64,000 bases of DNA from NCBI RefSeq assembly GCF_014873705.1, contig NZ_JADBDS010000003.1:620001-684000 (forward strand), in the 5' to 3' direction. The position numbers and the translations under genes were made by a program. Below, piece after piece: positions 40,359 through 48,148 of this stretch (position 1 is its first letter; each line of letters begins with the position of its first letter). The notes beneath the pieces were generated by a model. The model was given only the letters and a program-made list of their open reading frames with translations. It did no database searches and was not told the origin of the DNA. Source of the DNA: Mycobacterium sp. OAS707 (GTDB lineage: Bacteria; Actinomycetota; Actinomycetes; Mycobacteriales; Mycobacteriaceae).

Positions 40359-41485
40359 CCACGGGCAGCCACCATTGAAGCGATCGACGTGGTCGCCACC
40401 GTGACCAATGCCCCAAGCATCAACGCCGACGGCTCACCGGGAGCCAACAGATGTTGTTCGGTGCCCAGGGTTGCGGCGGCGACCGGTACCCCGAGCTGTG
40501 CTGCCGACAGCACGGCGAGTGTCAGGGGCTGGCCGAACAAGCTGCCCAGGCCGTGGGCAAGCAGCGCACCCACACCGAGGCCAAGGCCGAGCAGGATGAG
40601 GGCGGGATGGTGGCCGAGTTCGCGCACTTGCAGTGAAGCACCCAGCCAGACGAAGAACAGCGGGCCGAAGAAGCCTTCAGTGATGCCGAACAGCTGCCGC
40701 GCCAGTCGGTGCGGTTCGCCGACCCCGGACACCACGAGGCCAAGAGCGAAGCCGGCCAACATGATCGATACGTGTGTGCTCAGAGCCAGCGCACACAGCC
40801 CGAAAAGGATGATCAGGCTCAGCCGAAGTTCCAGCGCGACCCGGCGCTTGTGCGAGTAGCGGTGCAACCGCCTGCGCCAGCCGCGCCGGTTGGCGATGCG
40901 CAGCACGAAGAAGACTGCCGCGGCACAGCACGCTATCGCGAGCGCGCCCAGCGCAGCGCGTGGCGCCTGCGCAGGATTGATCACCAACGGCAGCAACACG
41001 ATCGAGGCTGCGTCGGCGATCGCAATCTGGGTAGTCACCGACAGCACCGGCGGCCCATCCAGTCGCAGCGCATCGATCACCGGCAGCGCCAACGCAGCCG
41101 AGGAGGACGCCATCAGCACCGCGTAGACCGCCGCGTGTCCGGTGCCGAAGATCTCCGCCAGCACGACTGAAACCACAGCGGCCACCGCGCCCACCGCCAC
41201 CGCGCGCAGCAGCGCCTTTGGAACCGATGACCGCAACGTCTTGTCCCGCACGGGAACATGCGTACCGGCGACGAACATCACCAACGCAAAGCCGATGTTG
41301 GCCAATAACGTGAACGTCGGATCGGTATGGTCCACGATGCCGAAACCCGTCCGCCCGACCACAAGACCGGCGACCAGTTCACCGATGACCACCGGGATGG
41401 CGAACCGCGGCATCGACGCCAGCAGTGGCCCCGCAACGCCGATGACGGCTATCACGGCCAGGGTGTCGAAGCCGAACCCGGACAT
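40328..41485 (-). CDS. CPA2-type cation/proton antiporter
   Basis: Na+/H+ or K+/H+ exchanger of 385 aa with about 11-12 membrane helices. It starts with the typical GPLLASMPRF and VIGELVAGLVVG segments of the CPA2/KefB group. The ND/DD-type acidic core is not obvious to me, so ion selectivity cannot be given. No C-terminal TrkA-N domain. The ATG starts directly after the stop of the upstream ParB-like gene (0-bp gap), indicating an operon. Confidence 0.9.
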   Translation of the reverse strand: MSGFGFDTLAVIAVIGVAGPLLASMPRFAIPVVIGELVAGLVVGRTGFGIVDHTDPTFTLLANIGFALVMFVAGTHVPVRDKTLRSSVPKALLRAVAVGAVAAVVSVVLAEIFGTGHAAVYAVLMASSSAALALPVIDALRLDGPPVLSVTTQIAIADAASIVLLPLVINPAQAPRAALGALAIACCAAAVFFVLRIANRRGWRRRLHRYSHKRRVALELRLSLIILFGLCALALSTHVSIMLAGFALGLVVSGVGEPHRLARQLFGITEGFFGPLFFVWLGASLQVRELGHHPALILLGLGLGVGALLAHGLGSLFGQPLTLAVLSAAQLGVPVAAATLGTEQHLLAPGEPSALMLGALVTVATTSIASMVAARGQSASTAAPG

Positions 41486-41860
41486 CTATTGCCAGGACAC
41501 CAAATGGCAAGGGATATCGGTGTTTTCGTCGGTCAGATAGCTCGCACAGACCCGGTGGTAGCCGTCGGCGATCTGCAACGAACAACCCCCGACGGCGCTG
41601 CCCCGCACCAATAGAATGGGCGACAGTTTCTTGCCATCGCTGATCTTCGCCAAGTCGGCCCGGACATGGGCGTTGGTCTCAGGTAACAGCTTCAGTCCGG
41701 CCGCGCGCAGAATATCCTTGGCCTTCTGAGAGACGGGCTTGGCTTTTTTCAGCGCCGCCACGGTCTTGTCGACAGCGTCGTCCTCCGCGAGCATGCTGAG
41801 GTACGCCGCCGCCGCGTCGTAATCGTGGGCCTCGGGTTCGGCCAGCCACTTCACCGTCAT
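41486..41860 (-). CDS. Single-domain ParB/Srx-like protein
   Basis: A 124-aa protein. The C-terminal half, LSPILLVRG followed by LQIADGYHRVCASY, resembles the ParB-nuclease/sulfiredoxin fold with its DGxHR motif. The N-terminus is helical and charged (KKAKPVSQKAKDILRAAGL). No helix-turn-helix and no partner ParA, so chromosome segregation is unlikely; kinase or nuclease-like activities are known in relatives. It is immediately upstream of and probably translated with the antiporter gene. Confidence 0.82.
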   Translation of the reverse strand: MTVKWLAEPEAHDYDAAAAYLSMLAEDDAVDKTVAALKKAKPVSQKAKDILRAAGLKLLPETNAHVRADLAKISDGKKLSPILLVRGSAVGGCSLQIADGYHRVCASYLTDENTDIPCHLVSWQ

Positions 41861-41955
41861 GGCCGGACACGTTACTCAGCCCGCTGACCACTTGCCATCG
41901 AAAGCTGCCAAGTACGGTGCGACAGCGCAATTCTGGCAACCGGCTGTGTTTCGGC

Positions 41956-43287
41956 CTAGTTGCCGATCCAGTTGCCGTGGAAGCCGTACGGAACTCTGTG
42001 CGGCAGCTTGATTCTGGCTACCGGCGGCGCGGCGAAGTCCGATGCGTCGATGATCACCAGATCGCTGCCGTCACGCGCCGGGTCATAGACGTAGCCGAGG
42101 TACCAGCCACTGCTCTCATCGGCAGGCCCTGCTGCCGAAGGCACGAACACCGCCTCCCCTGGTCCGCCCGGCGAGTCCGCCGTGCCGAACGGATGCTCGA
42201 CCGCGGCTCCGGTGGTCAGGTCGTAACGGACCAGACGCGCGTCGCCGACAGACACCGCGTAACGGGCGGGAAGTGTCGCCAACCGGTCGTCGATGCGCGG
42301 GAACTCCACCGCGCGGTCGTCGAGCTGCCGTTCGGCAACCGTGCCCGCCTGTAGGTCGATGGTCCAGCTCCACAGCACTCCGTCGGAGTCGAACCCGCCG
42401 CTGTCGCGCCACAGTTCGGGATAGCGAACCGCCTGCAGCACAATCGAATTCCCTTCGTCGTAGGCGTTGGCGACATGGAACACATAACACGGCTCGATGT
42501 CGAACCACCGGATCGGGCCGAACGGGTCGTCGCGCCGCATGACGCCGAACCGCGCACCGTACTCGTCGCTCCACCGGTAGGGCATGTCGCCTTCGCCCTT
42601 GATCGCGACGTCGAGGTTGAACACGATCGGCAGGTCCATGAAGACGACGTGCTCGGCAGTCAGCGCGAAGTCGTGCATCATGGTGTGCGCCTTGGTGTCC
42701 AGCGGCCGGTTGATGGTCAGCTCACCATGTGCGTCGGCCCGGTGATAGGTCACGTAGGGCTCGAAGATGCTGCCGTAGCCGAAGAAGTGCAACTCCCCGG
42801 TCGTCGGGCAGATCTTCGGATGCGCGGTCATCGAATCGACCAGCTTGCCGCCGAAATCGTAGGCGCCCAACGTTTCCAGCTCGTTGGTGATCTCGTACGG
42901 CAGTGACGATTCGACGAGCGCCAGTGTCTTGCCTGCATGGTTGACGACGTGGGTGTTCGCGACGCTGGCCCGCAGGTTGCGGGTGCCGTCGGCGTTGTAG
43001 AGCGGGAAGTCCTCCTTGAAACTGTCCGTGCGCACCCATCTGTTGCGGTACCAGGCGGCGCGGCCGTTTTCGATGCGGACGCCGTGGATCATGCCGTCGC
43101 CGGTGAACCAGTGCGCGGTCGCCTGCCTCGGGTTGGGTCCATTGCGTAGGTACCAGCCGTCGAGTTCGGCAGGGATGGCGCCCTCCACGGGCAGGTCGAA
43201 CTCGGTCAACTCGTCGGTCACCGGAGCGTAGTTGTCGCGCTTGAAGTACTCGCCGGTGCCGAACAGCGTCGAGGTGGTATCGGTCAT
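41956..43287 (-). CDS. Carotenoid cleavage oxygenase family protein
   Basis: Non-haem iron dioxygenase of 443 aa of the carotenoid oxygenase (RPE65/CCD) family, cleaving carotenoids, apocarotenoids or stilbene-like compounds. The iron-binding histidines lie in AHPKICP, MMHDFALT, FHVANAYD and the C-terminal YGFHGNW. RNGPNP and FTGDGMIHG are family motifs. It is divergent from a PadR regulator, and two GACATGTC sites lie at the start of its gene, indicating repression by that PadR. M. tuberculosis has related proteins elsewhere, not in this segment. Confidence 0.94.
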   Translation of the reverse strand: MTDTTSTLFGTGEYFKRDNYAPVTDELTEFDLPVEGAIPAELDGWYLRNGPNPRQATAHWFTGDGMIHGVRIENGRAAWYRNRWVRTDSFKEDFPLYNADGTRNLRASVANTHVVNHAGKTLALVESSLPYEITNELETLGAYDFGGKLVDSMTAHPKICPTTGELHFFGYGSIFEPYVTYHRADAHGELTINRPLDTKAHTMMHDFALTAEHVVFMDLPIVFNLDVAIKGEGDMPYRWSDEYGARFGVMRRDDPFGPIRWFDIEPCYVFHVANAYDEGNSIVLQAVRYPELWRDSGGFDSDGVLWSWTIDLQAGTVAERQLDDRAVEFPRIDDRLATLPARYAVSVGDARLVRYDLTTGAAVEHPFGTADSPGGPGEAVFVPSAAGPADESSGWYLGYVYDPARDGSDLVIIDASDFAAPPVARIKLPHRVPYGFHGNWIGN

Positions 43288-43297
43288 GCCCCAAACA

Positions 43298-43321
43298 TGA
43301 CATGTCTAAAGTGACATGTCA
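43298..43321. promoter_or_regulatory. Paired palindromic PadR operator
   Basis: Two copies of TGACATGTC start 14 bp apart (43298 and 43312), each containing the perfect palindrome GACATGTC. They lie in the 55-bp divergent spacer between the carotenoid oxygenase and the PadR gene; the second is next to the PadR -10 box. Confidence 0.72.
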
Positions 43322-43330
43322 AGAGTGGAG

Positions 43331-43336
43331 TATGCT
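43331..43336 (+). promoter_or_regulatory. -10 box TATGCT of the first padR
   Basis: TATGCT ends 6 nt before the GTG at 43343, giving a leaderless mRNA. It is the same hexamer and spacing as at the HAD gene (3258). Confidence 0.6.
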
Positions 43337-43342
43337 TCGTGC

Positions 43343-43921
43343 GTGAGTTTGCGAATGGCGGCGTTGGGCCTGCTGGCCCAGGAACCGGGCAGCGGATACG
43401 ACCTGCTCAAACACTTCGAGAAGTCGATGGCCAACGTGTGGCCGGCCACGCAGAGCCAGCTGTATGGCGAGCTCAACAAGCTTGCGGACTCGGGGCTGAT
43501 CGAGGTGTCCGCCGTCGGCGCGCGCGGGCGCAAGGAGTACCGGATCACCGACGCCGGGCGTGCCGAACTGCGGCGGTGGGTGAACAGCCCGCACGATGAT
43601 CCACCATTTCGCAGCGCAGCATTGCTACGGGTGTTCCTGCTTGGCGAAGTACCACCCGAGGACGCCCGCGACCACGTGATGGCGATGGCCGGGCACGCCG
43701 AAGCCGAGGTCAAGCGCCTCGAAAAGTTGCGCGCCTCCATCGACTGGGCCGATGACGAAGGGGCGTTCTACGGCCTCGCCGCCCTCGAGTACGGACTGCG
43801 GATGAACGCGATGCAGGCGGACTGGGCGAACTGGCTGGTGCAGCAGATCGACAAGCGCGCACCGGCAGCGCCGCGGCTGGGCGGAAATCGCGCCCGCAAA
43901 AATTCTTCTCAAAAAATGTAA
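43343..43921 (+). CDS. PadR-family transcriptional regulator
   Basis: A 192-aa regulator. The N-terminal winged helix (LGLLAQEPGSGYDLLKHFEK region, then the recognition segment WPATQSQLYGELNKLADSGLI) is followed by a Vir_C/PadR_C helical domain. PadR proteins respond to phenolic or hydrophobic compounds. The GTG at 43343 has a -10 box 6 nt before it; a longer frame upstream would run through the operator. It probably represses itself and the divergent carotenoid oxygenase gene. Confidence 0.93.
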   Translation: MSLRMAALGLLAQEPGSGYDLLKHFEKSMANVWPATQSQLYGELNKLADSGLIEVSAVGARGRKEYRITDAGRAELRRWVNSPHDDPPFRSAALLRVFLLGEVPPEDARDHVMAMAGHAEAEVKRLEKLRASIDWADDEGAFYGLAALEYGLRMNAMQADWANWLVQQIDKRAPAAPRLGGNRARKNSSQKM

Positions 43922-43995
43922 GACCCGCGCGACCTGACTGCTCCTACCTGTGAAAGCGGCTCAACGGGAGTCGCGACCACACAAAGGAGCAAGAA

Positions 43996-44376
43996 ATGAA
44001 CGACAACACCAACAATCGGAAGAAGTCCGTCACCGCGGTACTCGGTGCAGTCGCGGCCACCCTGGCCGCACCGGCGATGCTGTTTCTCGGCTCGGGCAGC
44101 GCGCAGGCGGCGAGCACGCTCAACACGGCTAGCGACGCGGCCGGCGTGACCGTCGAAATCCACTCGACGGGCAGCGAGGGCCTGTGCTTCTACAGTGCCG
44201 AACCGTGGTTCGGCTGGCAGACCGTGAAGCCGTTACCGGTGTACAAGGTGCCGTTCTATCTGCAGGCGAACCAGACCCACAACCTCTGGTTTCCGGGCAT
44301 CCAGACCGGCACCACCTGGAAAGCCCAGGTGGAATGCCCCGTCGGCGGCGTTGACTACTTCAACCCGACCTACTGA
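43996..44376 (+). CDS. Small secreted protein with two cysteines
   Basis: A 126-aa exported protein. A twin-lysine start and hydrophobic segment (about 10-32) with cleavage near AQA at residue 38 indicate a Sec signal peptide. The mature part of 88 residues has two cysteines and many aromatic residues; the pattern resembles small immunoglobulin-like or beta-sandwich secreted proteins but no family is recognised. The ATG is supported by AAAGGAG 7 nt upstream. It is monocistronic and followed by a hairpin. Confidence 0.82.
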   Translation: MNDNTNNRKKSVTAVLGAVAATLAAPAMLFLGSGSAQAASTLNTASDAAGVTVEIHSTGSEGLCFYSAEPWFGWQTVKPLPVYKVPFYLQANQTHNLWFPGIQTGTTWKAQVECPVGGVDYFNPTY

Positions 44377-44382
44377 GTGCCA

Positions 44383-44433
44383 GCCGCCAAGCGTGGTGGT
44401 CGTGACGCAAGTCCCGATCACCACGCTTGCGGC
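44383..44433. terminator. Palindromic hairpin after the secreted-protein gene
   Basis: AAGCGTGGTG (44389-44398) pairs perfectly with CACCACGCTT (44419-44428), with flanking GCCGC/GCGGC pairing extending it. The 20-nt loop lacks other structure. It probably terminates the upstream gene before the second padR promoter. No T-run. Confidence 0.55.
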
Positions 44434-44461
44434 GCATTAGACGTTGCATCGCGATAGGTTC

Positions 44462-44477
44462 CGATATATCGTTAACG
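44462..44477. promoter_or_regulatory. AT-rich operator-like palindromes before the second padR
   Basis: CGATATATCG (44462-44471) and CGTTAACG (44470-44477) are perfect palindromes sharing two bases, in an AT-rich stretch that is unusual for this genome. PadR proteins often bind such ATAT-containing dyads, so self-repression is likely. Confidence 0.55.
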
Positions 44478-44526
44478 TATCGGTAGCGCATCAGGCGCAT
44501 CCATCACAAACGTAAGGAACCATCAA

Positions 44527-45267
44527 GTGACCAACCCATTCACACCACCTCACGGTCCGTTCGGCTTCGGCTTCGGCCCCGGCGATCGGCGCGCATTTCA
44601 TCAGCAGCGGCGCCAAGCCCGCCGCGACTTCCGCGAACACCTTCGCGACCACCTACGCGAGCACGACGCCGGGCCCGACTTTCAGGCAGGCTTTGGCCCC
44701 GGTCGTGCCTTCGGACCCGGCCGCGGCTTCGAGTTCGGCTTCGATCCCCGCGCCGGTTTCGGCGGATTCGGCTTCGGCGGCCCAGGAGGTCCGCGCGGCC
44801 GCGGCCGTGGCGGTCGAGGACGCGGCAAGCGCGGTGACGTCCGCGCCGCGATCCTCAAATTGTTGGCCGAGCGGCCGATGCACGGCTACGAGATGATCCA
44901 GGAGATCGCCGAGCGAAGCCAGAACCTGTGGCGACCAAGCCCCGGTTCGGTCTACCCGACACTGCAACTGCTGGTGGACGAGGGACTGATTGCCGGAACC
45001 GAAAGTGAAGGCAGCAAAAAGCTTTTCGAGCTGACCGACGACGGCCGCGCCACGGCCGAGAAGATCGAGACCCCGCCATGGGACGAGATCGCCGAAGGCT
45101 GGAAAGACGAAGCGCCCGGACACCTGAACCTGCGCGCCGCGATCGGCCAGCTGATGGGCGCCGTCGCACAGTCGGCGCACACGGCCAGCGATGAGCAGCA
45201 GGAGCGCATCGTCGACATCGTCAACAATGCCCGTCGTGAGATCTACGGGATCCTCGGCGAAGACTGA
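44527..45267 (+). CDS. PadR-family regulator with low-complexity N-terminal extension
   Basis: A 246-aa protein in two parts. Residues 1-100 are a Phe/Gly/Arg/Pro-rich region (repeated FGFG, FGPGR, and a GRGRGGRGRGKRG patch), predicted disordered and positively charged. Residues from about 101 form a PadR winged helix with AILKLLAERPMHGYEMIQE and the recognition segment PSPGSVYPTLQLLVDEGL, then a dimerisation helix. The GTG at 44527 has AAGGAA upstream. Operator-like AT palindromes precede it. The extension could bind nucleic acid or form condensates. Confidence 0.92.
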   Translation: MTNPFTPPHGPFGFGFGPGDRRAFHQQRRQARRDFREHLRDHLREHDAGPDFQAGFGPGRAFGPGRGFEFGFDPRAGFGGFGFGGPGGPRGRGRGGRGRGKRGDVRAAILKLLAERPMHGYEMIQEIAERSQNLWRPSPGSVYPTLQLLVDEGLIAGTESEGSKKLFELTDDGRATAEKIETPPWDEIAEGWKDEAPGHLNLRAAIGQLMGAVAQSAHTASDEQQERIVDIVNNARREIYGILGED

Positions 45268-45317
45268 CTAGTCAACTGCAGGGAATAAGTCCAGCGGGAC
45301 TGGTGTACGCATTCACT

Positions 45318-46190
45318 ATGCAAACCTTCCCGCTGGGCTCATTCCATGTTGGCCGCGTCGGATTCGGCGCCATGCAGCTACCCGGCCCCGGGGTGTTGGG
45401 GCCGCCACGCGATCACGATCAGGCGCTGGCCGTGCTGCGGCGCGCAATTGAATTGGGCATCAACCACATCGACACTGCGCAGTTCTACGGCCCCGATGTC
45501 GCCAACGAACTGATCCGCGAAGCGCTGCACCCCTACCCTGCGGATCTCGCTCTGGTCAGCAAGGTCGGCGCCCGCCGCGACGACGCAGGGACATGGGTTG
45601 CCGCGCAGGAGCCCGACGATCTGCGGGCCGACATCGAAACGAACCTGCAAACGCTGGGCGTCGACCGGTTGGCCGCGGTCAATCTGCGCATCCACTCCGG
45701 TGACCCCACGGCGGTCGGCCCTGTCGACCGCGAGCTGTTCGACGCCCAGTTGTCGGCGATGATCAAGGCCCGGGACGAAGGATTGATCGGTGGGATCGGG
45801 CTGAGCAGCATCAGCCTCGAGCACCTACAGATCGCACTCGATCGCACTGACATCGTGTGCGTGCAGAACGCCTACAACCTCCTCGACAGGACATCGCAAC
45901 CCGTCCTCGACGCCTGCCTGGACCGCGGCATCGCGTTTGTCCCGTTCTTCCCGCTCGGTTCGGGCTTCTCGCCCGACAACCCGGTGCTCAATCACCCGGC
46001 GGTGCGCAGCGAAGCCGACAAGCTCGGCCGCGCGCCTGCCCAGATCGTGCTCGCGTGGACGCTGTCGGTGGCGCCCAACGTGTTATTGATCCCCGGCACG
46101 TCATCGGTGGCGCATCTCGAGGAGAACACCGCCGTCGCCGAGATCGAGTTGGACGACGACACCAGGACGCAACTCGACGACGCGGCATAG
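45318..46190 (+). CDS. Aldo/keto reductase
   Basis: NADPH-dependent aldo/keto reductase of 290 aa. The catalytic tetrad is recognisable: D52 and Y57 in HIDTAQFYGP, K82 in VSKVG and H in NLRIHSGD. TIM-barrel C-terminal nucleotide-binding segments IPGTSSVAHLEEN and the Gly-rich EGLIGGIGLSS region match family members. Substrate unknown. The ATG at 45318 is preferred; a GTG at 45303 would add five residues. It lies downstream of the PadR gene with 50 bp between and may share its transcript. Confidence 0.93.
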   Translation: MQTFPLGSFHVGRVGFGAMQLPGPGVLGPPRDHDQALAVLRRAIELGINHIDTAQFYGPDVANELIREALHPYPADLALVSKVGARRDDAGTWVAAQEPDDLRADIETNLQTLGVDRLAAVNLRIHSGDPTAVGPVDRELFDAQLSAMIKARDEGLIGGIGLSSISLEHLQIALDRTDIVCVQNAYNLLDRTSQPVLDACLDRGIAFVPFFPLGSGFSPDNPVLNHPAVRSEADKLGRAPAQIVLAWTLSVAPNVLLIPGTSSVAHLEENTAVAEIELDDDTRTQLDDAA

Positions 46191-46277
46191 ATCACATTTC
46201 GGGGACGGGGAATACCCGGTTCCGCGCGGCTGCTGAATCACCTTGTCGGACAACATCAGTCCGATGCACGAAGTATA

Positions 46278-46292
46278 ATTAGCCTAGCTAAT
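46278..46292. promoter_or_regulatory. ATTAGC-CTA-GCTAAT inverted repeat
   Basis: Six-base arms ATTAGC and GCTAAT flank CTA, next to TATAAT (46274-46279), in front of the small secreted WG-rich protein gene. It would overlap the promoter. MarR-type or other dimeric repressors use such sites; the regulator is unknown. Confidence 0.5.
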
Positions 46293-46332
46293 ACAACTAG
46301 TGATCAAACGCTGCGGAAGGAGTTGATCAACG

Positions 46333-46578
46333 ATGAAACCCGCAAAGATCTTCGCAACACTGGCAGTCGCCGGTGGTCTTGCCGCCGGGGCGATCGGAGT
46401 CGGTGCCGGCGTCGCAAGCGCCGACCCAGGTTATTGGTACGGCGACGGCCACCATGGGCACGGCTGGAACGGTCCTCGATGGGACAACCGCGGATGGAAC
46501 GGCGACCCTGTTCCAGGTGGCTGGAACGGCGGCTGGGAACCCTGGGGCGGCGTCTGCGTGTTCGGGGCGTGCATCTAA
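46333..46578 (+). CDS. Small secreted Trp/Gly/Asn-rich protein
   Basis: An 81-aa exported protein. The signal peptide (lysine start, hydrophobic 6-24, ASA cleavage near 30) leads to a mature part of about 50 residues rich in Trp, Gly, Asn and Asp with a GDGHHGHGWNG segment and two cysteines near the end (VCVFGAC). The mature region has repeated GWNG/GWE units. No family recognised; the HHGHG patch could bind metal. The ATG is preceded by GGAAGGAG. A palindromic operator lies upstream of it. Confidence 0.82.
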   Translation: MKPAKIFATLAVAGGLAAGAIGVGAGVASADPGYWYGDGHHGHGWNGPRWDNRGWNGDPVPGGWNGGWEPWGGVCVFGACI

Positions 46579-46593
46579 CGCGCTAGCACCCGG

Positions 46594-48111
46594 TCAGTCG
46601 ACATCGACCCAGTCCAGCGTGCGCTGCACGGCTTTCTGCCAACCGGCGTAACCGGACGAGCGCTGGTCCTCGCTCCACGCGGGTGACCAGCGCTTGTCCT
46701 CCTGCCAGTTGGCGCGAAGGTCGTCGGGGTTCTCCCAGAACCCGACGGCCAGGCCTGCCGCGTACGCCGCACCCAGCGCGGTGGTTTCGGCGACGACGGG
46801 CTTGACCACATCGACGCCGAGCACGTCGGCTTGGATCTGCATGCACAGATCGTTGGCGGTGATGCCTCCGTCGACCTTCAGGACTTCCAGGTGCACACCG
46901 GAGTCGGCCTCCATCGCGTCGACGACGTCGCGGCTCTGGTAGCAGATCGCCTCGAGGGTTGCGCGTGCCAGGTGGGCATTGGTGTTGAACCGCGACAGGC
47001 CGACGATTGCGCCGCGGGCATCCGAACGCCAGTACGGCGCAAACAATCCCGAGAACGCGGGGACGAAGTACACGCCGCCGTTGTCGTCAACCTGACGGGC
47101 CAGCGCTTCGCTCTGTGCGGCGCCGCTGATGATGCCCAACTGGTCGCGAAGCCACTGCACGGCCGAGCCGGTGACCGCGATCGAACCCTCAAGGGCGTAA
47201 ACGGGTTTGGCGTCACCGAACTGATAGCAGACGGTGGTCAGCAGTCCGTTCTCGGAGCGCACGATCTTTTCGCCGGTGTTGAGCAGCAGGAAATTGCCTG
47301 TGCCATAAGTGTTTTTGGCCTCACCGGCGTCCAGGCAGACCTGCCCGACCATCGCGGCCTGCTGATCGCCGAGTATCCCGGTGATCGGTACCTGCCCCGA
47401 GACGGGCCCGTCGTCGCGGGTGACGCCGTATGACTCGGGAAACGACGACGGTTTGATCTCGGGCAGCATCTGGCGCGGAATCCCGAAGAACGAGCACAAC
47501 TCGTCGTCCCAGTCGAGGGTCTCCAGATCCATCAGCATGGTCCGGCTGGCGTTGGTCACGTCAGTGACGTGCACGCCGCCACGCGGCCCTCCGGTGAGAT
47601 TCCACAGCACCCAGGTGTCAGGGGTGCCGAACAGCGCGTCGCCGTTCTCGGCGTCGGCCCGCACACCATCGACGTTGTCCAGAATCCACTGCACCTTGCC
47701 TGCGGAGAAATACGTGGCCGGTGGCAGGCCGGCCTTGCGCCGGATCACGTCGCCGCGGCCATCGCGATCCAGTGCCGAGGCGATGCGGTCGGTGCGGGTG
47801 TCCTGCCAGACGATCGCGTTGTGATACGGCCGCCCGGTCCGTCTGTTCCACACGAGTGCGGTTTCGCGCTGGTTGGTGATGCCCAACGCGGCCAGGTCGG
47901 GAGCCGACAACTTCGTCTTGTTCAGGGCCGACTGGATCACGGACGCGGTGCGTTCCCAGATCTCCACGGGGTTGTGCTCAACCCAGCCGGCCTTGGGCAG
48001 GATCTGTTCGTGTTCGAGCTGGTGGCGCCCGACCTCGGCGCCGTCGTGGTCGAAGATCATGCACCGCGTGCTGGTGGTGCCCTGGTCAACGGCGGCTACG
48101 AACTCGGCCAC
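46594..48111 (-). CDS. glpK: Glycerol kinase
   Basis: ATP-dependent glycerol kinase forming sn-glycerol-3-phosphate, orthologue of Rv3696c (505 aa, normal length). DQGTTSTR at the start is the FGGY phosphate-binding loop, and the substrate and ATP motifs (GILGDQQAAM, KNTYGTGNFLL) are intact. The GTG at 48111 is supported by AGGAGGGAG; the longer upstream frame has no family similarity. In M. tuberculosis glpK is prone to frameshift phase variation in a C-homopolymer; I have not checked for such a tract here. Confidence 0.96.
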   Translation of the reverse strand: MAEFVAAVDQGTTSTRCMIFDHDGAEVGRHQLEHEQILPKAGWVEHNPVEIWERTASVIQSALNKTKLSAPDLAALGITNQRETALVWNRRTGRPYHNAIVWQDTRTDRIASALDRDGRGDVIRRKAGLPPATYFSAGKVQWILDNVDGVRADAENGDALFGTPDTWVLWNLTGGPRGGVHVTDVTNASRTMLMDLETLDWDDELCSFFGIPRQMLPEIKPSSFPESYGVTRDDGPVSGQVPITGILGDQQAAMVGQVCLDAGEAKNTYGTGNFLLLNTGEKIVRSENGLLTTVCYQFGDAKPVYALEGSIAVTGSAVQWLRDQLGIISGAAQSEALARQVDDNGGVYFVPAFSGLFAPYWRSDARGAIVGLSRFNTNAHLARATLEAICYQSRDVVDAMEADSGVHLEVLKVDGGITANDLCMQIQADVLGVDVVKPVVAETTALGAAYAAGLAVGFWENPDDLRANWQEDKRWSPAWSEDQRSSGYAGWQKAVQRTLDWVDVD

Positions 48112-48148
48112 TCCCGCTCCCTCCTGACGGCGATTCCAATCGACCATC

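Noticed and set aside
46278..46292. IdeR iron box before the small secreted gene
   Set aside because: TTAGCCTA matches the centre of the IdeR consensus, but the outer halves do not fit; fewer than about two thirds of the 19 positions agree. I report it only as a generic inverted repeat.
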